NCBI RefSeq assembly: GCF_030408855.1
Contig: NZ_CP047358.1
Coordinates: 2,170,001-2,234,000, forward strand
DNA: 64,000 nucleotides
Reading direction: 5' to 3'
DNA from: Corynebacterium glaucum
GTDB taxonomy: Bacteria > Actinomycetota > Actinomycetes > Mycobacteriales > Mycobacteriaceae
Shown in pieces: positions 8,806-19,357 of this stretch. The translations under genes and the position numbers were made by a program. Under the pieces are notes generated by a model. That model had not been told where the DNA came from and made no database searches. It saw nothing but the letters and a program-made list of their open reading frames with translations. Positions within the stretch are counted from its first letter, which is position 1, and each line of letters opens with the position of its first letter.

Positions 8806-8831
8806 GAAAAACCCGCACGAAGCGGGCTTTC
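8806..8831. terminator. Shared terminator between the hydrolase gene and groEL
   Basis: A short CCCGC/GCGGG stem with an ACGAA loop is flanked by A and T tracts on opposite sides. It therefore works best for the minus-strand groEL transcript (five U residues) and weakly for the plus-strand hydrolase. It sits between two convergent genes. Confidence 0.75.
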
Positions 8832-8850
8832 CTGCGGGAGGGGGCAGAGC

Positions 8851-10578
<1,728 letters not shown>

Positions 10579-10604
10579 TCAGCCTCACCTACTCGAAGGT
10601 TCAT

Positions 10605-10631
10605 TTAGCACTCGCATTGTTCAAGTGCCAG
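10605..10631. promoter_or_regulatory. CIRCE operator 1 (HrcA site), proximal to groEL
   Basis: TTAGCACTC, a 9-base spacer, then AAGTGCCAG. The left half is a perfect CIRCE half-site; the right half departs from GAGTGCTAA at three positions. HrcA binds CIRCE to repress chaperonin genes. It lies about 120 bp before the groEL start. Confidence 0.85.
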
Positions 10632-10640
10632 CACCCATTT

Positions 10641-10667
10641 TTAGCACTCGCATGGGTCGAGTGCAAG
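10641..10667. promoter_or_regulatory. CIRCE operator 2 (HrcA site)
   Basis: TTAGCACTC, a 9-base spacer, then GAGTGCAAG. This copy is closer to consensus than operator 1, with two mismatches in the last three bases. It is in the same orientation, 36 bp away, i.e. on nearly the same helix face every 3.5 turns. Two operators suggest cooperative HrcA binding; the second is also only about 100 bp from the divergent peptidase gene. Confidence 0.88.
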
Positions 10668-10762
10668 ATCGGCGCAAGGTTTCAGCACCCAGGCTCTTTT
10701 CGCTTATCGACGGCCCTTTCAAACGCGAATCCAGTCCAAAAATGCGGTGGTAGCGTGGGGAT

Positions 10763-12142
10763 ATGAGTAACGACGGTACAGTAAACAGCGCAGCGACCAG
10801 CACCGATTTCACCTTCTCGCCGAACCGAGAGCGCATCTTCCAGGAACTCTCGGAGCTGATCTCCCATTACTCCCCGCACTCTATGCCGGAGCACGCCGCG
10901 ACCCACGAGGAAGCCGCAAAGTGGGTGACTGCCAAGCTCGAGGCGCTCGGTCTTGACGTCACCCGACACCCGACCGTGGATGATGCGGACACCATCATCG
11001 GCGTGAAGGAGCCGGTGGGCGATGCCCCTACCGTCCTCCTCTACTCCCACTACGATGTCGTGCCCGCCCAGAACCCGGCCGTGTGGACGAACGACCCACT
11101 CGAGCTCGACGAGCGGGGCGGCCGCTGGTACGGCCGCGGCGCCGCGGACTGCAAGGGCAACGTCATCATGCACCTCGAAGCTCTGCGCATGGTCCAGGAG
11201 AACGGCGGCACCGACCTCGGCATCAAGGTGGTCGTGGAAGGTTCGGAGGAGCTCGGCGGCGACGACGGCTTGGGCAAGCTCATCGACGCCAATCCCGACT
11301 TGTTCACGGCAGATGTGATTTTCATTGGCGACGGTGGCAACGTGGCCGCCGGCATCCCGACATTGACCACCCACCTACGCGGTGGCGCGCAGGTGCGCAT
11401 CAAGGTGGCCACCCTCGAAGGGCCAGTTCACTCGGGCGGCTGGGGCGGCGCGGCACCGGATGCGGCGCATGCGCTGATCCGCATCATCGACTCCTTCTTT
11501 GACGAGCACGGACGCACCACCATTGAAGGCGTGGACACCACTGCGAAGTGGGAAGGCGACCCGTACGACCGCGAGACGTTCCGCAAGGATGCCCGCGTAC
11601 TCGATGGGGTGCAGCTGCTCGGCACCGTCGACGACGAGCCGGCAGACATGGTGTGGGCACGCCCCGCCATCACCGTCATCGGCTTTACCTCGGTGCCGGT
11701 GAAAGACGCAACGAACATCGTGAACTCGACCGCCGAGGCCCAGTTCAACCTGCGCGTGCCCGCACCCCAGTCTGCTGCCGAAGTGGCGAAGAAGGTGGAG
11801 GAGCAGATCTACGCACGCGCGCCGTGGGGCGCAAAGGTTGAGGTGAGCGTCACGGGTGTGAACGAGCCGTTTTCCACGGACCCAAACGGTCCGGCGGTGC
11901 AGCATTTTGGCAAGTGTATGCAGGACGCCTACGGCGCTGAGCGCCTCACCGTGGTTGGCACCGGCGGTTCCATCCCGCTCACCGTGACCCTGCAGAAGAA
12001 CTTTCCCGACGCAGAGTTCGCGCTGTACGGTGTCGCGGATCCGGCCGCGAACATCCACGGCATTGATGAATCCGTCGACCCGACGGAAATCGAGCACGTC
12101 GCCATCGCAGAGGCAACGTTCCTGCTCACCTACGGAAAATAG
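10763..12142 (+). CDS. M20 family metallopeptidase (dipeptidase)
   Basis: A 459-residue M20/ArgE/DapE-fold hydrolase, annotated in relatives as a dipeptidase. Zinc-site motifs are YSHYDVVPA (His96), GRGAADCKG (Asp129, bridging) and EGSEELGG (Glu162 general base, Glu163 ligand). The inserted dimerisation domain (about residues 210-330) contains SGGWGGAAPDAAHAL. The protein is full length with no signal peptide, so cytosolic peptide turnover is likely. It is transcribed divergently from groEL, across the CIRCE region. The short leader (TAGCGTGGGGAT then ATG) lacks a strong ribosome site. Confidence 0.9.
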   Translation: MSNDGTVNSAATSTDFTFSPNRERIFQELSELISHYSPHSMPEHAATHEEAAKWVTAKLEALGLDVTRHPTVDDADTIIGVKEPVGDAPTVLLYSHYDVVPAQNPAVWTNDPLELDERGGRWYGRGAADCKGNVIMHLEALRMVQENGGTDLGIKVVVEGSEELGGDDGLGKLIDANPDLFTADVIFIGDGGNVAAGIPTLTTHLRGGAQVRIKVATLEGPVHSGGWGGAAPDAAHALIRIIDSFFDEHGRTTIEGVDTTAKWEGDPYDRETFRKDARVLDGVQLLGTVDDEPADMVWARPAITVIGFTSVPVKDATNIVNSTAEAQFNLRVPAPQSAAEVAKKVEEQIYARAPWGAKVEVSVTGVNEPFSTDPNGPAVQHFGKCMQDAYGAERLTVVGTGGSIPLTVTLQKNFPDAEFALYGVADPAANIHGIDESVDPTEIEHVAIAEATFLLTYGK

Positions 12143-12167
12143 ACGGAGCATGTGCGTGAGTTGATAG

Positions 12168-12215
12168 TTGTGTTGCAGATCACTGTTGTATCGGCTACTG
12201 TGATCTGCAACACAA
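12168..12215. repeat. 16-bp perfect inverted repeat, 16-base loop
   Basis: Arms at 12168-12183 (TTGTGTTGCAGATCAC) and 12200-12215 pair perfectly around a 16-base loop. There is no T tract after the second arm, so it is not a classic terminator. It lies 27 bp past the M20 peptidase stop and 140 bp before the next gene. Each arm also holds an imperfect GlxR-like half pattern (TGTGA, six bases, ACACA). Confidence 0.8.
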
Positions 12216-12358
12216 AGAACTCTCCTTGTACTCCGAGTAGCCGAGGCTACGGACCCCGCCGCGTAAACAGACCCCGCGGCGCGCGGAAGTAGTCGTTAGC
12301 ACCCCACTACCAGGGTCAGACCCCAGCAAGGCCCCAGCTACTTCAAGGAGTACCGCCC

Positions 12359-12982
12359 ATGTTCACCGCCACCGCCACCAGCACCGCCGCTACCCACACC
12401 GATCGTACCCACTCGCTCCACGGCGCACTGCACCTCTTGTCGACGGCGCACCCGCACCTCGAGGGTCACCCGCAGCACGCGCCTCACGCTGAACCGGCTG
12501 AGCAGCACATCGAGCCCGACCCACTCAAGGCGCGCTACGAAATCGACGCCAACCTCCCCCGCGAGCTTCGCCACGAAGCACGCGACATGGACTGGGGTCT
12601 ATTCATAGCCACCTACGCGCCGGAGCCGACGCTGAAAGTCACGCTCACTGCGTGCAAGCAGAAGGATTGGATGAAGTCCGAGTACTCCTTCGACGTTTAC
12701 GCCAGCCCGAAGGCTTCCGCCTCGCGGAATTTCCACGAGACGATCGAGGCTACCGGCCCAGTTCGCGCGATCAGCCAGCTCCTCGACCGCCACCGCCGCT
12801 ACGTCGAGATCCTCGCATTCCACCAGATCGAGATCTTTGAGGCGACCGCGACCTGCCTGAAGATCGGTCACTCCGAGCGCGATCACCGCAAGGCATGGGT
12901 CATTGGTTTCGGCGGCACCCCGGAAGCGTCCGCGGCCGCCGCAATGTCTGCCGGCGCACAGCGCATCCACGGCAACCTCTAA
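12359..12982 (+). CDS. Stand-alone protein resembling the LeuA regulatory domain
   Basis: A 207-residue protein of uncertain role. Residues 1-75 are His/Ala/Thr-rich and probably disordered. Residues 85-205 are folded and have features like the C-terminal allosteric/dimerisation domain of 2-isopropylmalate synthase: an NFHETIEATGPVRAISQLL segment, beta strands, and an Ala-rich terminal helix (PEASAAAAMSAGAQRIHG). No catalytic barrel is present. It could sense leucine or a related ligand, but this rests on pattern resemblance only. AAGGAG lies 9 bases before the ATG. The 216-bp leader carries a large dyad, and GAAGTAG near 12284 could pair with CTACTTC just ahead of the ribosome site. Confidence 0.6.
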   Translation: MFTATATSTAATHTDRTHSLHGALHLLSTAHPHLEGHPQHAPHAEPAEQHIEPDPLKARYEIDANLPRELRHEARDMDWGLFIATYAPEPTLKVTLTACKQKDWMKSEYSFDVYASPKASASRNFHETIEATGPVRAISQLLDRHRRYVEILAFHQIEIFEATATCLKIGHSERDHRKAWVIGFGGTPEASAAAAMSAGAQRIHGNL

Positions 12983-13020
12983 ATATCGGCCGATAGTTGA
13001 ACCGTCAACGGCAACCCCGG

Positions 13021-13046
13021 CGCCCGGCCTGAAAGCCGGGCGTTTT
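13021..13046 (+). terminator. Rho-independent terminator after the LeuA-domain-like gene
   Basis: An 8-bp CGCCCGGC/GCCGGGCG stem with a CTGAAA loop is followed by TTTT. It lies 38 bp after the stop codon at 12982 and separates this gene from the Mrp operon. Confidence 0.9.
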
Positions 13047-13276
13047 CGCTGCTCGGAGGGTGTCGCGTGTCGATTGCGCTCGGCTTATGTAAAATGCCAA
13101 GCGTTGGCCGCGCCATGTAACCCTGACGCGCCTTTTATCTTGTCGCCACTTTGTGCAAGTTAAATACGGTGTTTCTCACAACGTTTCTTACGACGTTTCC
13201 AAACTGAGTTCGAAGAGTTTTCAACGGTCGCGGCCTCGCCACCCCAACTGCTACGCACCGAGGAGGGCCGTAGGAC

Positions 13277-16200
13277 GTGCTGACGCTGCTCATCGCGCTA
13301 TTCGCCACGACGGTTGCAGCACCGGTTCTTCTGCGAGTGATTGGGCGCCCGGCGTTCGGCATCCTCGCAATCGTCCCGGCCGTTGGCTTCGGTTGGATGG
13401 TCAGCCTGTTCAATCGTGGCGTGTTCCGCGACGGCGGCGAGATCGTTGCGGCGTTTCAATGGATGCCGTCGACGCACCTTAATCTGGAATTCCGGCTTGA
13501 CGCCCTCGCGGCGCTGTTCAGCCTCATCATCCTGGGTGTCGGCGCGCTGGTGCTGTTTTACTGCTGGGGCTACTTCGACCAGAACCCGCGCCGCCTGGCC
13601 AAGTTCGCCGCCGAGCTGACCATGTTTGCCACCGTCATGTACGGGTTGGTGATCTCGGACAACTTCCTACTGATGTACGTGTTCTGGGAGCTGACCTCGG
13701 TGCTGTCGTACCTGTTGGTCTCCTACTACGGCGAGCGCGCCTCGTCCCGGCGCGCAGCCATCCAGGCTCTGCTGATCACGTCGTTCGGCGGCCTCGCGAT
13801 GCTTGTGGGCATCAATCTGCTCGGCGCGCAGACCGGCATCTGGAAGCTCTCCGAGATCTCCCAATTCGCCGACCTCGAGGCCACCACCGGTATCTCGGTC
13901 GCGATCGTGCTCATCATGCTTGGCGCGCTGACCAAGTCGGCGCAAGCCCCGTGGCACTTCTGGCTGCCCGGTGCGATGGCGGCACCGACCCCGGTCTCGG
14001 CGTACCTGCACTCCGCTGCCATGGTGAAGGCGGGCATCTATCTGGTCGCGCGCTTGGCGCCGGACCTCGCCGCGGTGCAGACCTGGCACCTCGTCGTCCT
14101 CACCACCGGCTGCGCGACCATGCTGCTCGGCGGCTGGATGGCACTGAAGCAGCGCGACCTCAAGCTCATCCTCGCCTACGGCACCGTTTCGCAGCTGGGA
14201 TTCATCACCGCGGTGATTGGCATCGGTTCGCGCGAAGCCACCATGGCTGGCCTGGCGCTCACGTTCGGACACTCGTTGTTCAAGGCGACGCTGTTCATGG
14301 TGGTCGGCGCGATCGACCACGCCACCGGGACGCGCGACATCCGCAAGCTCTCGGGCTTGGGCAAAAAGGAGCCGATCATTGCCATCCTGGCCATCGTGTC
14401 GGCGGCCTCGATGGCGGGCATCCCGCCGCTGTTCGGCTTCGTGGCCAAGGAAGCCGCGCTCGAAGCGGTGCTGCACGAGGAGCTGCTCACCGGTATGCCG
14501 GGCAAGATCACGCTCGTGGTGCTGGTCGTCGGCTCCATCCTCACCATGGCGTACTCGTTGTACTTCCTGCACGGGGCGTTCGCCACCAAGGGCGATGTTG
14601 AAGACGTCGACGACAAGGGCTACTCCCCGGTCGTGCGCGAGATGCACGACATCGTGCCCACCATGTGGCTCTCCCCGCTCGTCCTCACCATTTGCACGGT
14701 GGTCTTCGGCATGTTCCCGGCGTGGTTCTCGGGGGCCTTTAACGATTACTTGGGAGTGCGCTTCCCGGCCGTCGATAAGCAAGAGCTCAAGCTGTGGCAT
14801 GGGGTGACTGTGCCGCTGATCCTGACTGTGGTGATTGTTGCTGCTGGTGCGGTGATGTTCTGGCAGCGTGACCTGGTGCGGCGCGCACAGCCGGAGCGCC
14901 CGGCGCTGGGTGATGCCGACGCAGTATGGGACAACCTGCTCAGTGCCCTGCGGACCATCTCGCTGCGCCTGACGGCGTCGACGCAGCGCGGCTCGCTGAC
15001 CATCAACCTGGCGATGATTTTTGCGACGCTGATGGTGGTGCCGCTGGCGTACCTGATCTTCGGCGAGAGCAACAGCATCCGCATGATTCTGTGGGACAGC
15101 GCGTGGCAGGGCATCGTGGTCATCATCATGGTGGCCATGGCGGTATTTGCCACACTGCAGAACAACCGCCTGTCTGCGCTGGTGATGGTGGGCTTGACCG
15201 GCTACAGCCTGGCGATGATCTTCGCACTCCACGGCGCACCGGACCTGGCGCTGACGCAGGCGCTGGTGGAGACCATCGTGATGGTGATTTTCATGCTGGT
15301 GCTGCGCAAGATGCCCACCGAGGTTGAGCCGCGCACTGACGACAACCGCCTGCGCGCGTGGCTGTCTATCGGCGTGGGACTCAGCGTGACCACCGTGGCC
15401 ATGACCGCGATGTCCGCGCGGGTGGCGGATCCGATTTCGCAGCACATGCCGGATCTGGCGTACGAGATCGGCCACGGCCGCAACACCGTGAACGTGCTGC
15501 TGGTGGACCTGCGCGCGGCCGATACGTTCGGCGAGATCATTGTGCTAGTCATCGCGGCGACCGGCGTGGCCAGCCTGATCTTTGGCACCGGCAAGTTCGG
15601 CCGCGCGTCGCGCCGACCGACGCTGTCCACCACAAAGGCGCGTTGGCTCGCCGCCGGCGTGGCCAGCGAGACGGAGCAAAACCGCTCCATCATGGTCGAT
15701 GTGGTCACGCGCATTCTGTTCCCGTCAATGATGCTGCTGTCCGTGTACTTCTTCTTCTCCGGCCACAACGCGCCGGGCGGCGGTTTCGCCGGCGGACTTG
15801 TTGCGGCGCTTGCGTTCTCGCTGCGCTACCTCGCGGGCGGGCGCGAGGAGATCGAGGAGGCGCTGCCCATCGACCCGGCGAAACTGCTGGGTGCCGGCAT
15901 CATGATTTCGTTCCTCGCGGTGGTCACCCCGCTGTTCTTCGGCTACCCGCCGCTGATGAGTAATTACGTCAGTTTGGAGCTGCCGCTGATCGGCGAGTTC
16001 GACGTGCCGAGCGCGCTAGTCTTCGACGCCGGCGTGTACGTCATCGTCATTGGCCTGATCATGCACGTCCTCACCTCCATGGGTGCCTACCTCGACCGCG
16101 AGGAGGACCTGCGCAAGGAGCGCGCCCGCGACCGCGCGCGAGAGCTGCAGGAGAAAAACCAGAAGCGGCGCAACAAGCAGGCAAAAGTACGGCAGGCTCG

Positions 16201-16297
16201 GCAAGAGGAAAGAGTTGACTTTGCGACGGCCGGTTCAACCGCAGTCGACACCAAGCTCGACGCCAAGGTCGACACCAAGAGGGAGGACAACGACTAG
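13277..16297 (+). CDS. mrpA: Mrp Na+/H+ antiporter subunit A fused to subunit B
   Basis: A 1006-residue, NuoL-like membrane protein. The proton-translocation core runs through about residues 60-480, with the YVFWELTSVLSYLLVSYY and LLITSFGG helices and a HSAAMVKAGIYLVARL helix carrying the conserved Lys. A DUF4040/MbhE-like segment (GYSLAMIFALHGAPDLALTQ) is at about 640-700. The C-terminus (about 810-940) is the MnhB domain (VYFFFSGHNAPGGGFAGG), so A and B are fused as usual in actinobacteria. The cytosolic tail is highly charged. A GTG start follows GAGGAGGG. It opens a six-gene operon that exchanges Na+ (or K+) for protons, for pH and salt homeostasis. Confidence 0.95.
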   Translation: MLTLLIALFATTVAAPVLLRVIGRPAFGILAIVPAVGFGWMVSLFNRGVFRDGGEIVAAFQWMPSTHLNLEFRLDALAALFSLIILGVGALVLFYCWGYFDQNPRRLAKFAAELTMFATVMYGLVISDNFLLMYVFWELTSVLSYLLVSYYGERASSRRAAIQALLITSFGGLAMLVGINLLGAQTGIWKLSEISQFADLEATTGISVAIVLIMLGALTKSAQAPWHFWLPGAMAAPTPVSAYLHSAAMVKAGIYLVARLAPDLAAVQTWHLVVLTTGCATMLLGGWMALKQRDLKLILAYGTVSQLGFITAVIGIGSREATMAGLALTFGHSLFKATLFMVVGAIDHATGTRDIRKLSGLGKKEPIIAILAIVSAASMAGIPPLFGFVAKEAALEAVLHEELLTGMPGKITLVVLVVGSILTMAYSLYFLHGAFATKGDVEDVDDKGYSPVVREMHDIVPTMWLSPLVLTICTVVFGMFPAWFSGAFNDYLGVRFPAVDKQELKLWHGVTVPLILTVVIVAAGAVMFWQRDLVRRAQPERPALGDADAVWDNLLSALRTISLRLTASTQRGSLTINLAMIFATLMVVPLAYLIFGESNSIRMILWDSAWQGIVVIIMVAMAVFATLQNNRLSALVMVGLTGYSLAMIFALHGAPDLALTQALVETIVMVIFMLVLRKMPTEVEPRTDDNRLRAWLSIGVGLSVTTVAMTAMSARVADPISQHMPDLAYEIGHGRNTVNVLLVDLRAADTFGEIIVLVIAATGVASLIFGTGKFGRASRRPTLSTTKARWLAAGVASETEQNRSIMVDVVTRILFPSMMLLSVYFFFSGHNAPGGGFAGGLVAALAFSLRYLAGGREEIEEALPIDPAKLLGAGIMISFLAVVTPLFFGYPPLMSNYVSLELPLIGEFDVPSALVFDAGVYVIVIGLIMHVLTSMGAYLDREEDLRKERARDRARELQEKNQKRRNKQAKVRQARQEERVDFATAGSTAVDTKLDAKVDTKREDND

Positions 16298-16789
16298 ATG
16301 GAAGCGAACCTGTTCCTCCTCATCGGCTCCGGCGTGCTGATCACGTGCGGGGTGTACCTCATGCTGGACCGCGCGCTGACCAAGATGATCATGGGCGTGC
16401 TGTTGATCGGCAACGGCGGCAACCTGCTGCTGCTGCAGGCCGGCGGTCAGGCGGGCTCCCCGCCGATCCTCGAGCGCTCCTCCGAGGTGGCCGCGGAGAT
16501 GGCGGACCCGCTCGCGCAGGCGATGATCCTCACCGCGATTGTGATCTCGATGGCGCTCGCGGGCTTCATGCTGTCGCTGGCCTACCGCCAGTACCGCTAC
16601 CGCACGGACGACATCATCGAGCGCGATGAAGAGGACCGCGCCGTGGCCACGCGCCCGACCACCCCGTCGGCCGCACCGGATCACGACGCTTCCGACGACC
16701 CGGAGACCGGGCGCCTGTCGTCTTCGGGCGACGCCTTCGGCCCGCACTTCTTCGAGAACCCGGTGAGGGAGGCCGACGGTGAACGTTAG
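16298..16789 (+). CDS. mrpC: Mrp antiporter subunit C
   Basis: A 163-residue NuoK-like subunit with three helices: LFLLIGSGVLITCGVYLML, IIMGVLLIGNGGNLLLL, and ILTAIVISMALAGFMLSLAY. Helix 2 lacks the strongly conserved buried Glu seen in some NuoK proteins, as is common in MrpC. The hydrophilic C-terminal 55 residues are an actinobacterial extension. The ATG directly follows the mrpA stop, and the 3-prime end overlaps mrpD by 11 bp. Confidence 0.93.
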   Translation: MEANLFLLIGSGVLITCGVYLMLDRALTKMIMGVLLIGNGGNLLLLQAGGQAGSPPILERSSEVAAEMADPLAQAMILTAIVISMALAGFMLSLAYRQYRYRTDDIIERDEEDRAVATRPTTPSAAPDHDASDDPETGRLSSSGDAFGPHFFENPVREADGER

Positions 16790-18563
16790 CCTGCAGCAGT
16801 TTGCGGACACCGCGCTAGTCGCGATGCCGTACCTCACGGTCATGCCGCTGATCCTGCCCGCCGCAGCCGCCGGCCTCATCCTGATCTCCGGGCGCCACCT
16901 GCGCACTCAGCGCACCATTGCGCTGTTCACGCTCTTCGCGCTCGCGGTCATCTCCGCCACGATGATCATCGCCGTGGACATCCACGGCATCCAGACCGTG
17001 CAGATGGGCGGTTGGGACGCTCCCATCGGCATCACGCTTGTGAGCGATCGCTTATCGACGATCATGCTGTTCGTCTCATCCATCGTCCTGTTCGCAGTGA
17101 TGTGGTACGGCATTTCCCAAGGTGTTCGCGACGGCGATGAGGATGACCCCGTCGCTGTGTTCCTGCCGATCTACATGCTGCTGTGCATGGGCGTGAACCT
17201 GTCCTTCCTCGCAGGCGACCTGTTCAACCTCTACGTCGGCTTCGAGGTCTTCCTCGTCGCCTCCTATGTGCTGCTGACCATGGGCGCCTCCCCCGGCCGC
17301 GTGCGCGCCGGCATCGGGTACGTGATGGTTTCCATCGCATCCTCGATGGTGTTCATCTTCGCCCTTGCGATGATCTACTCCGCGGTAGGCACGGTGAACA
17401 TGGCGCAGGTAGGCATCCGGATGGAGGAGATCCCGCAGGGCACCCGGGCTGCGATCTTTGCCACCTTGCTCGTAGCGTTCGGCATCAAGGCGGCGATCTT
17501 CCCGCTCGATGCCTGGCTGCCGGACAGCTACCCCACCGCGGCCTCACTGGTGACGGCCGTCTTCGCGGGCCTGTTGACCAAGGTCGGCGTGTACGCCATC
17601 ATCCGAATGCGCTCCACCGTGTTCACCGATGGCTCGCTGGATACGCTTTTGATGTGGGTTGCGTTGCTCACCATGATCGTCGGCGTGATGGGCGCGCTCG
17701 CCCAAAATGACATCAAACGTTTGCTGTCGTTCACCCTGGTCAGCCACATCGGCTACATGATCTTCGGCATCGCGCTCGGCTCCGTCGCCGGGCTGTCCGG
17801 CGCGATTTTCTACGCAGTGCACCACATTTTGGTGCAAACCTCGCTTTTCCTCGTGGTCGGCCTGGTGGAGCGCCAGGCTGGCTCGGCGCAGCTGCGCCGC
17901 TTGGGCTCGCTGATGTACACCGCACCCTTGATCGCGATCCTCTACATCATCCCGGCGCTAAACCTCGGCGGCATCCCGCCGTTCTCCGGATTCCTGGGCA
18001 AGATCATGCTCATCCAGGCAGGTGCGGAGGACGGCTCCTGGCTGGCGTGGGTACTCATTATCGGCGCCGTGGTCACCTCTCTGCTCACGCTCTACGCGAT
18101 GATCCTGGTCTGGTCGAAGGCGTTCCTGCGCGACCGCAACGACGCCCCCGAAGGCGATGTCGCCATGGCGCGACCATCCACCTTGGCGGACCGCTACGCC
18201 ACGACCACCGTCGCCGAGCGCCAAGACCCGGGCCGCATCCCGGTGGGCATGATCATGTCCACCGCGCTGCTGGTGACCACGTCGCTATCCATGACCGTGC
18301 TCGCTGGCCCGATCTCGGACATTACCGACCGCGCCGCACAGTCCACCCAGGACCAAGCGATCTACCGCGACGCGGTGCTCGACGGTGACCTGGACAACCC
18401 GACCCGGCGGCCGGAGGAGTTCGCTAAACCGTCAACCGGTGCCGGTGGCTACGACTCGCTGGAGCAGCGCAAGACACTCGGCGAGGAGCAGGCACCGCAA
18501 ACCACCGGTGTGACCACCGAACAGGTGCCGGTCCCAGTCCACGACGAAGGCGGTGACCAGTGA
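16779..18563 (+). CDS. mrpD: Mrp antiporter subunit D
   Basis: A 594-residue NuoN/NuoM-like antiporter subunit with about 14 helices. Functional markers include the Glu in LYVGFEVFLVASYVLL and the Lys helices around FGIKAAIFPLDAWLPDSYP and LAQNDIKRLLSFTLVSHIGY. The hydrophilic C-terminal tail of about 90 residues ends VHDEGGDQ. The GTG start is inside mrpC, with a GAGGCCGAC upstream site, so coupling is expected. With MrpA it provides a proton path of the complex. Confidence 0.95.
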   Translation: MNVSLQQFADTALVAMPYLTVMPLILPAAAAGLILISGRHLRTQRTIALFTLFALAVISATMIIAVDIHGIQTVQMGGWDAPIGITLVSDRLSTIMLFVSSIVLFAVMWYGISQGVRDGDEDDPVAVFLPIYMLLCMGVNLSFLAGDLFNLYVGFEVFLVASYVLLTMGASPGRVRAGIGYVMVSIASSMVFIFALAMIYSAVGTVNMAQVGIRMEEIPQGTRAAIFATLLVAFGIKAAIFPLDAWLPDSYPTAASLVTAVFAGLLTKVGVYAIIRMRSTVFTDGSLDTLLMWVALLTMIVGVMGALAQNDIKRLLSFTLVSHIGYMIFGIALGSVAGLSGAIFYAVHHILVQTSLFLVVGLVERQAGSAQLRRLGSLMYTAPLIAILYIIPALNLGGIPPFSGFLGKIMLIQAGAEDGSWLAWVLIIGAVVTSLLTLYAMILVWSKAFLRDRNDAPEGDVAMARPSTLADRYATTTVAERQDPGRIPVGMIMSTALLVTTSLSMTVLAGPISDITDRAAQSTQDQAIYRDAVLDGDLDNPTRRPEEFAKPSTGAGGYDSLEQRKTLGEEQAPQTTGVTTEQVPVPVHDEGGDQ

Positions 18564-19075
18564 TGCTGCACGGATTCAAGAATCGCTTTCGCGGGCCGTT
18601 CGTCGTTTGGCTCACGCTGATGTGGATTCTGCTGATGGGCGAGCTGAGCTGGGGAAACCTCGCGGCTGGCCTCGCACTCGCGGTCCTCCTCGTGGTGCTG
18701 CTGCCACTGCCGGAAGTGCCGCGCCAGGATACGAAAGTGCACTGGGGCAAACTCGTCGCCTTTATCTTCATCTGGGTCCGAGACCTATTGGTGGCGTCGG
18801 CGAAGGTGGCGTGGCTCGCGCTGCGTCGTCAGGAGCCGCCGCCGAACGCCATCGTCCGGGTGCCGATGCGCGTGTCGTCGGAACTGGTCCTCTACCTGGC
18901 CACCTGTGCGTACAACCTGCAGCCGGGCGGGTCTGTCACCGACATCGACATCGCCAACCGTGAGTGGACCATCCACATCCTCGACGCGCGCGACGAGGCC
19001 GCGGTGCAAAAAGAAATCCGCAACGTGCAGACACTGGAGCGCCAGATGATCGAGATTTTCGAAGGTAGGAGGTAA
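18563..19075 (+). CDS. mrpE: Mrp antiporter subunit E
   Basis: A 170-residue MrpE protein. Two or three N-terminal helices (FVVWLTLMWILLMGELSWGN, LAAGLALAVLLVVLLPLP) are followed by a soluble domain with RVPMRVSSELVLYLATCAYN and PGGSVTDID. The ATG at 18563 shares its first base with the mrpD stop (TGATG). The GTG three bases earlier is an alternative start that would add one residue. Confidence 0.9.
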   Translation: MLHGFKNRFRGPFVVWLTLMWILLMGELSWGNLAAGLALAVLLVVLLPLPEVPRQDTKVHWGKLVAFIFIWVRDLLVASAKVAWLALRRQEPPPNAIVRVPMRVSSELVLYLATCAYNLQPGGSVTDIDIANREWTIHILDARDEAAVQKEIRNVQTLERQMIEIFEGRR

Positions 19076-19078
19076 GCG

Positions 19079-19357
19079 ATGGACGCCACCGTGTACAACA
19101 TCTTCCTCGGCGTCGCGGCCGTGCTGATTGCCGTGGGGTTCGTCATCCTCGCCTGGCGCGTGATTGTCGGACCGGATTCCATGGACCGCGTGCTGGGCAA
19201 CGACGCCATCACGGCCTCCCTGCAATGCGCGCTCGCGCTCTACATCTGTTGGACACTGGACACCACCGTGGTCAACGTGATGATCGTGATCGCACTGCTC
19301 GGATTCATCTCTTCGCTCTCCGTCGCGCGTTTCAGGAAGCGGGATGGTTCGCTGTGA
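19079..19357 (+). CDS. mrpF: Mrp antiporter subunit F
   Basis: A 92-residue, three-helix subunit: IFLGVAAVLIAVGFVILAWR, a GPDSMDRVLGNDAI loop typical of MrpF (GPTxxDRVxAxD in others), then two further helices. AGGTAGGAGG provides the ribosome site. The stop overlaps the mrpG start. Confidence 0.92.
   Translation: MDATVYNIFLGVAAVLIAVGFVILAWRVIVGPDSMDRVLGNDAITASLQCALALYICWTLDTTVVNVMIVIALLGFISSLSVARFRKRDGSL

Noticed and set aside
13667..15475. 602-codon minus-strand open frame opposite mrpA
   Set aside because: The product is Arg/His/Gln-rich with no domain. mrpA and its operon context are unambiguous.
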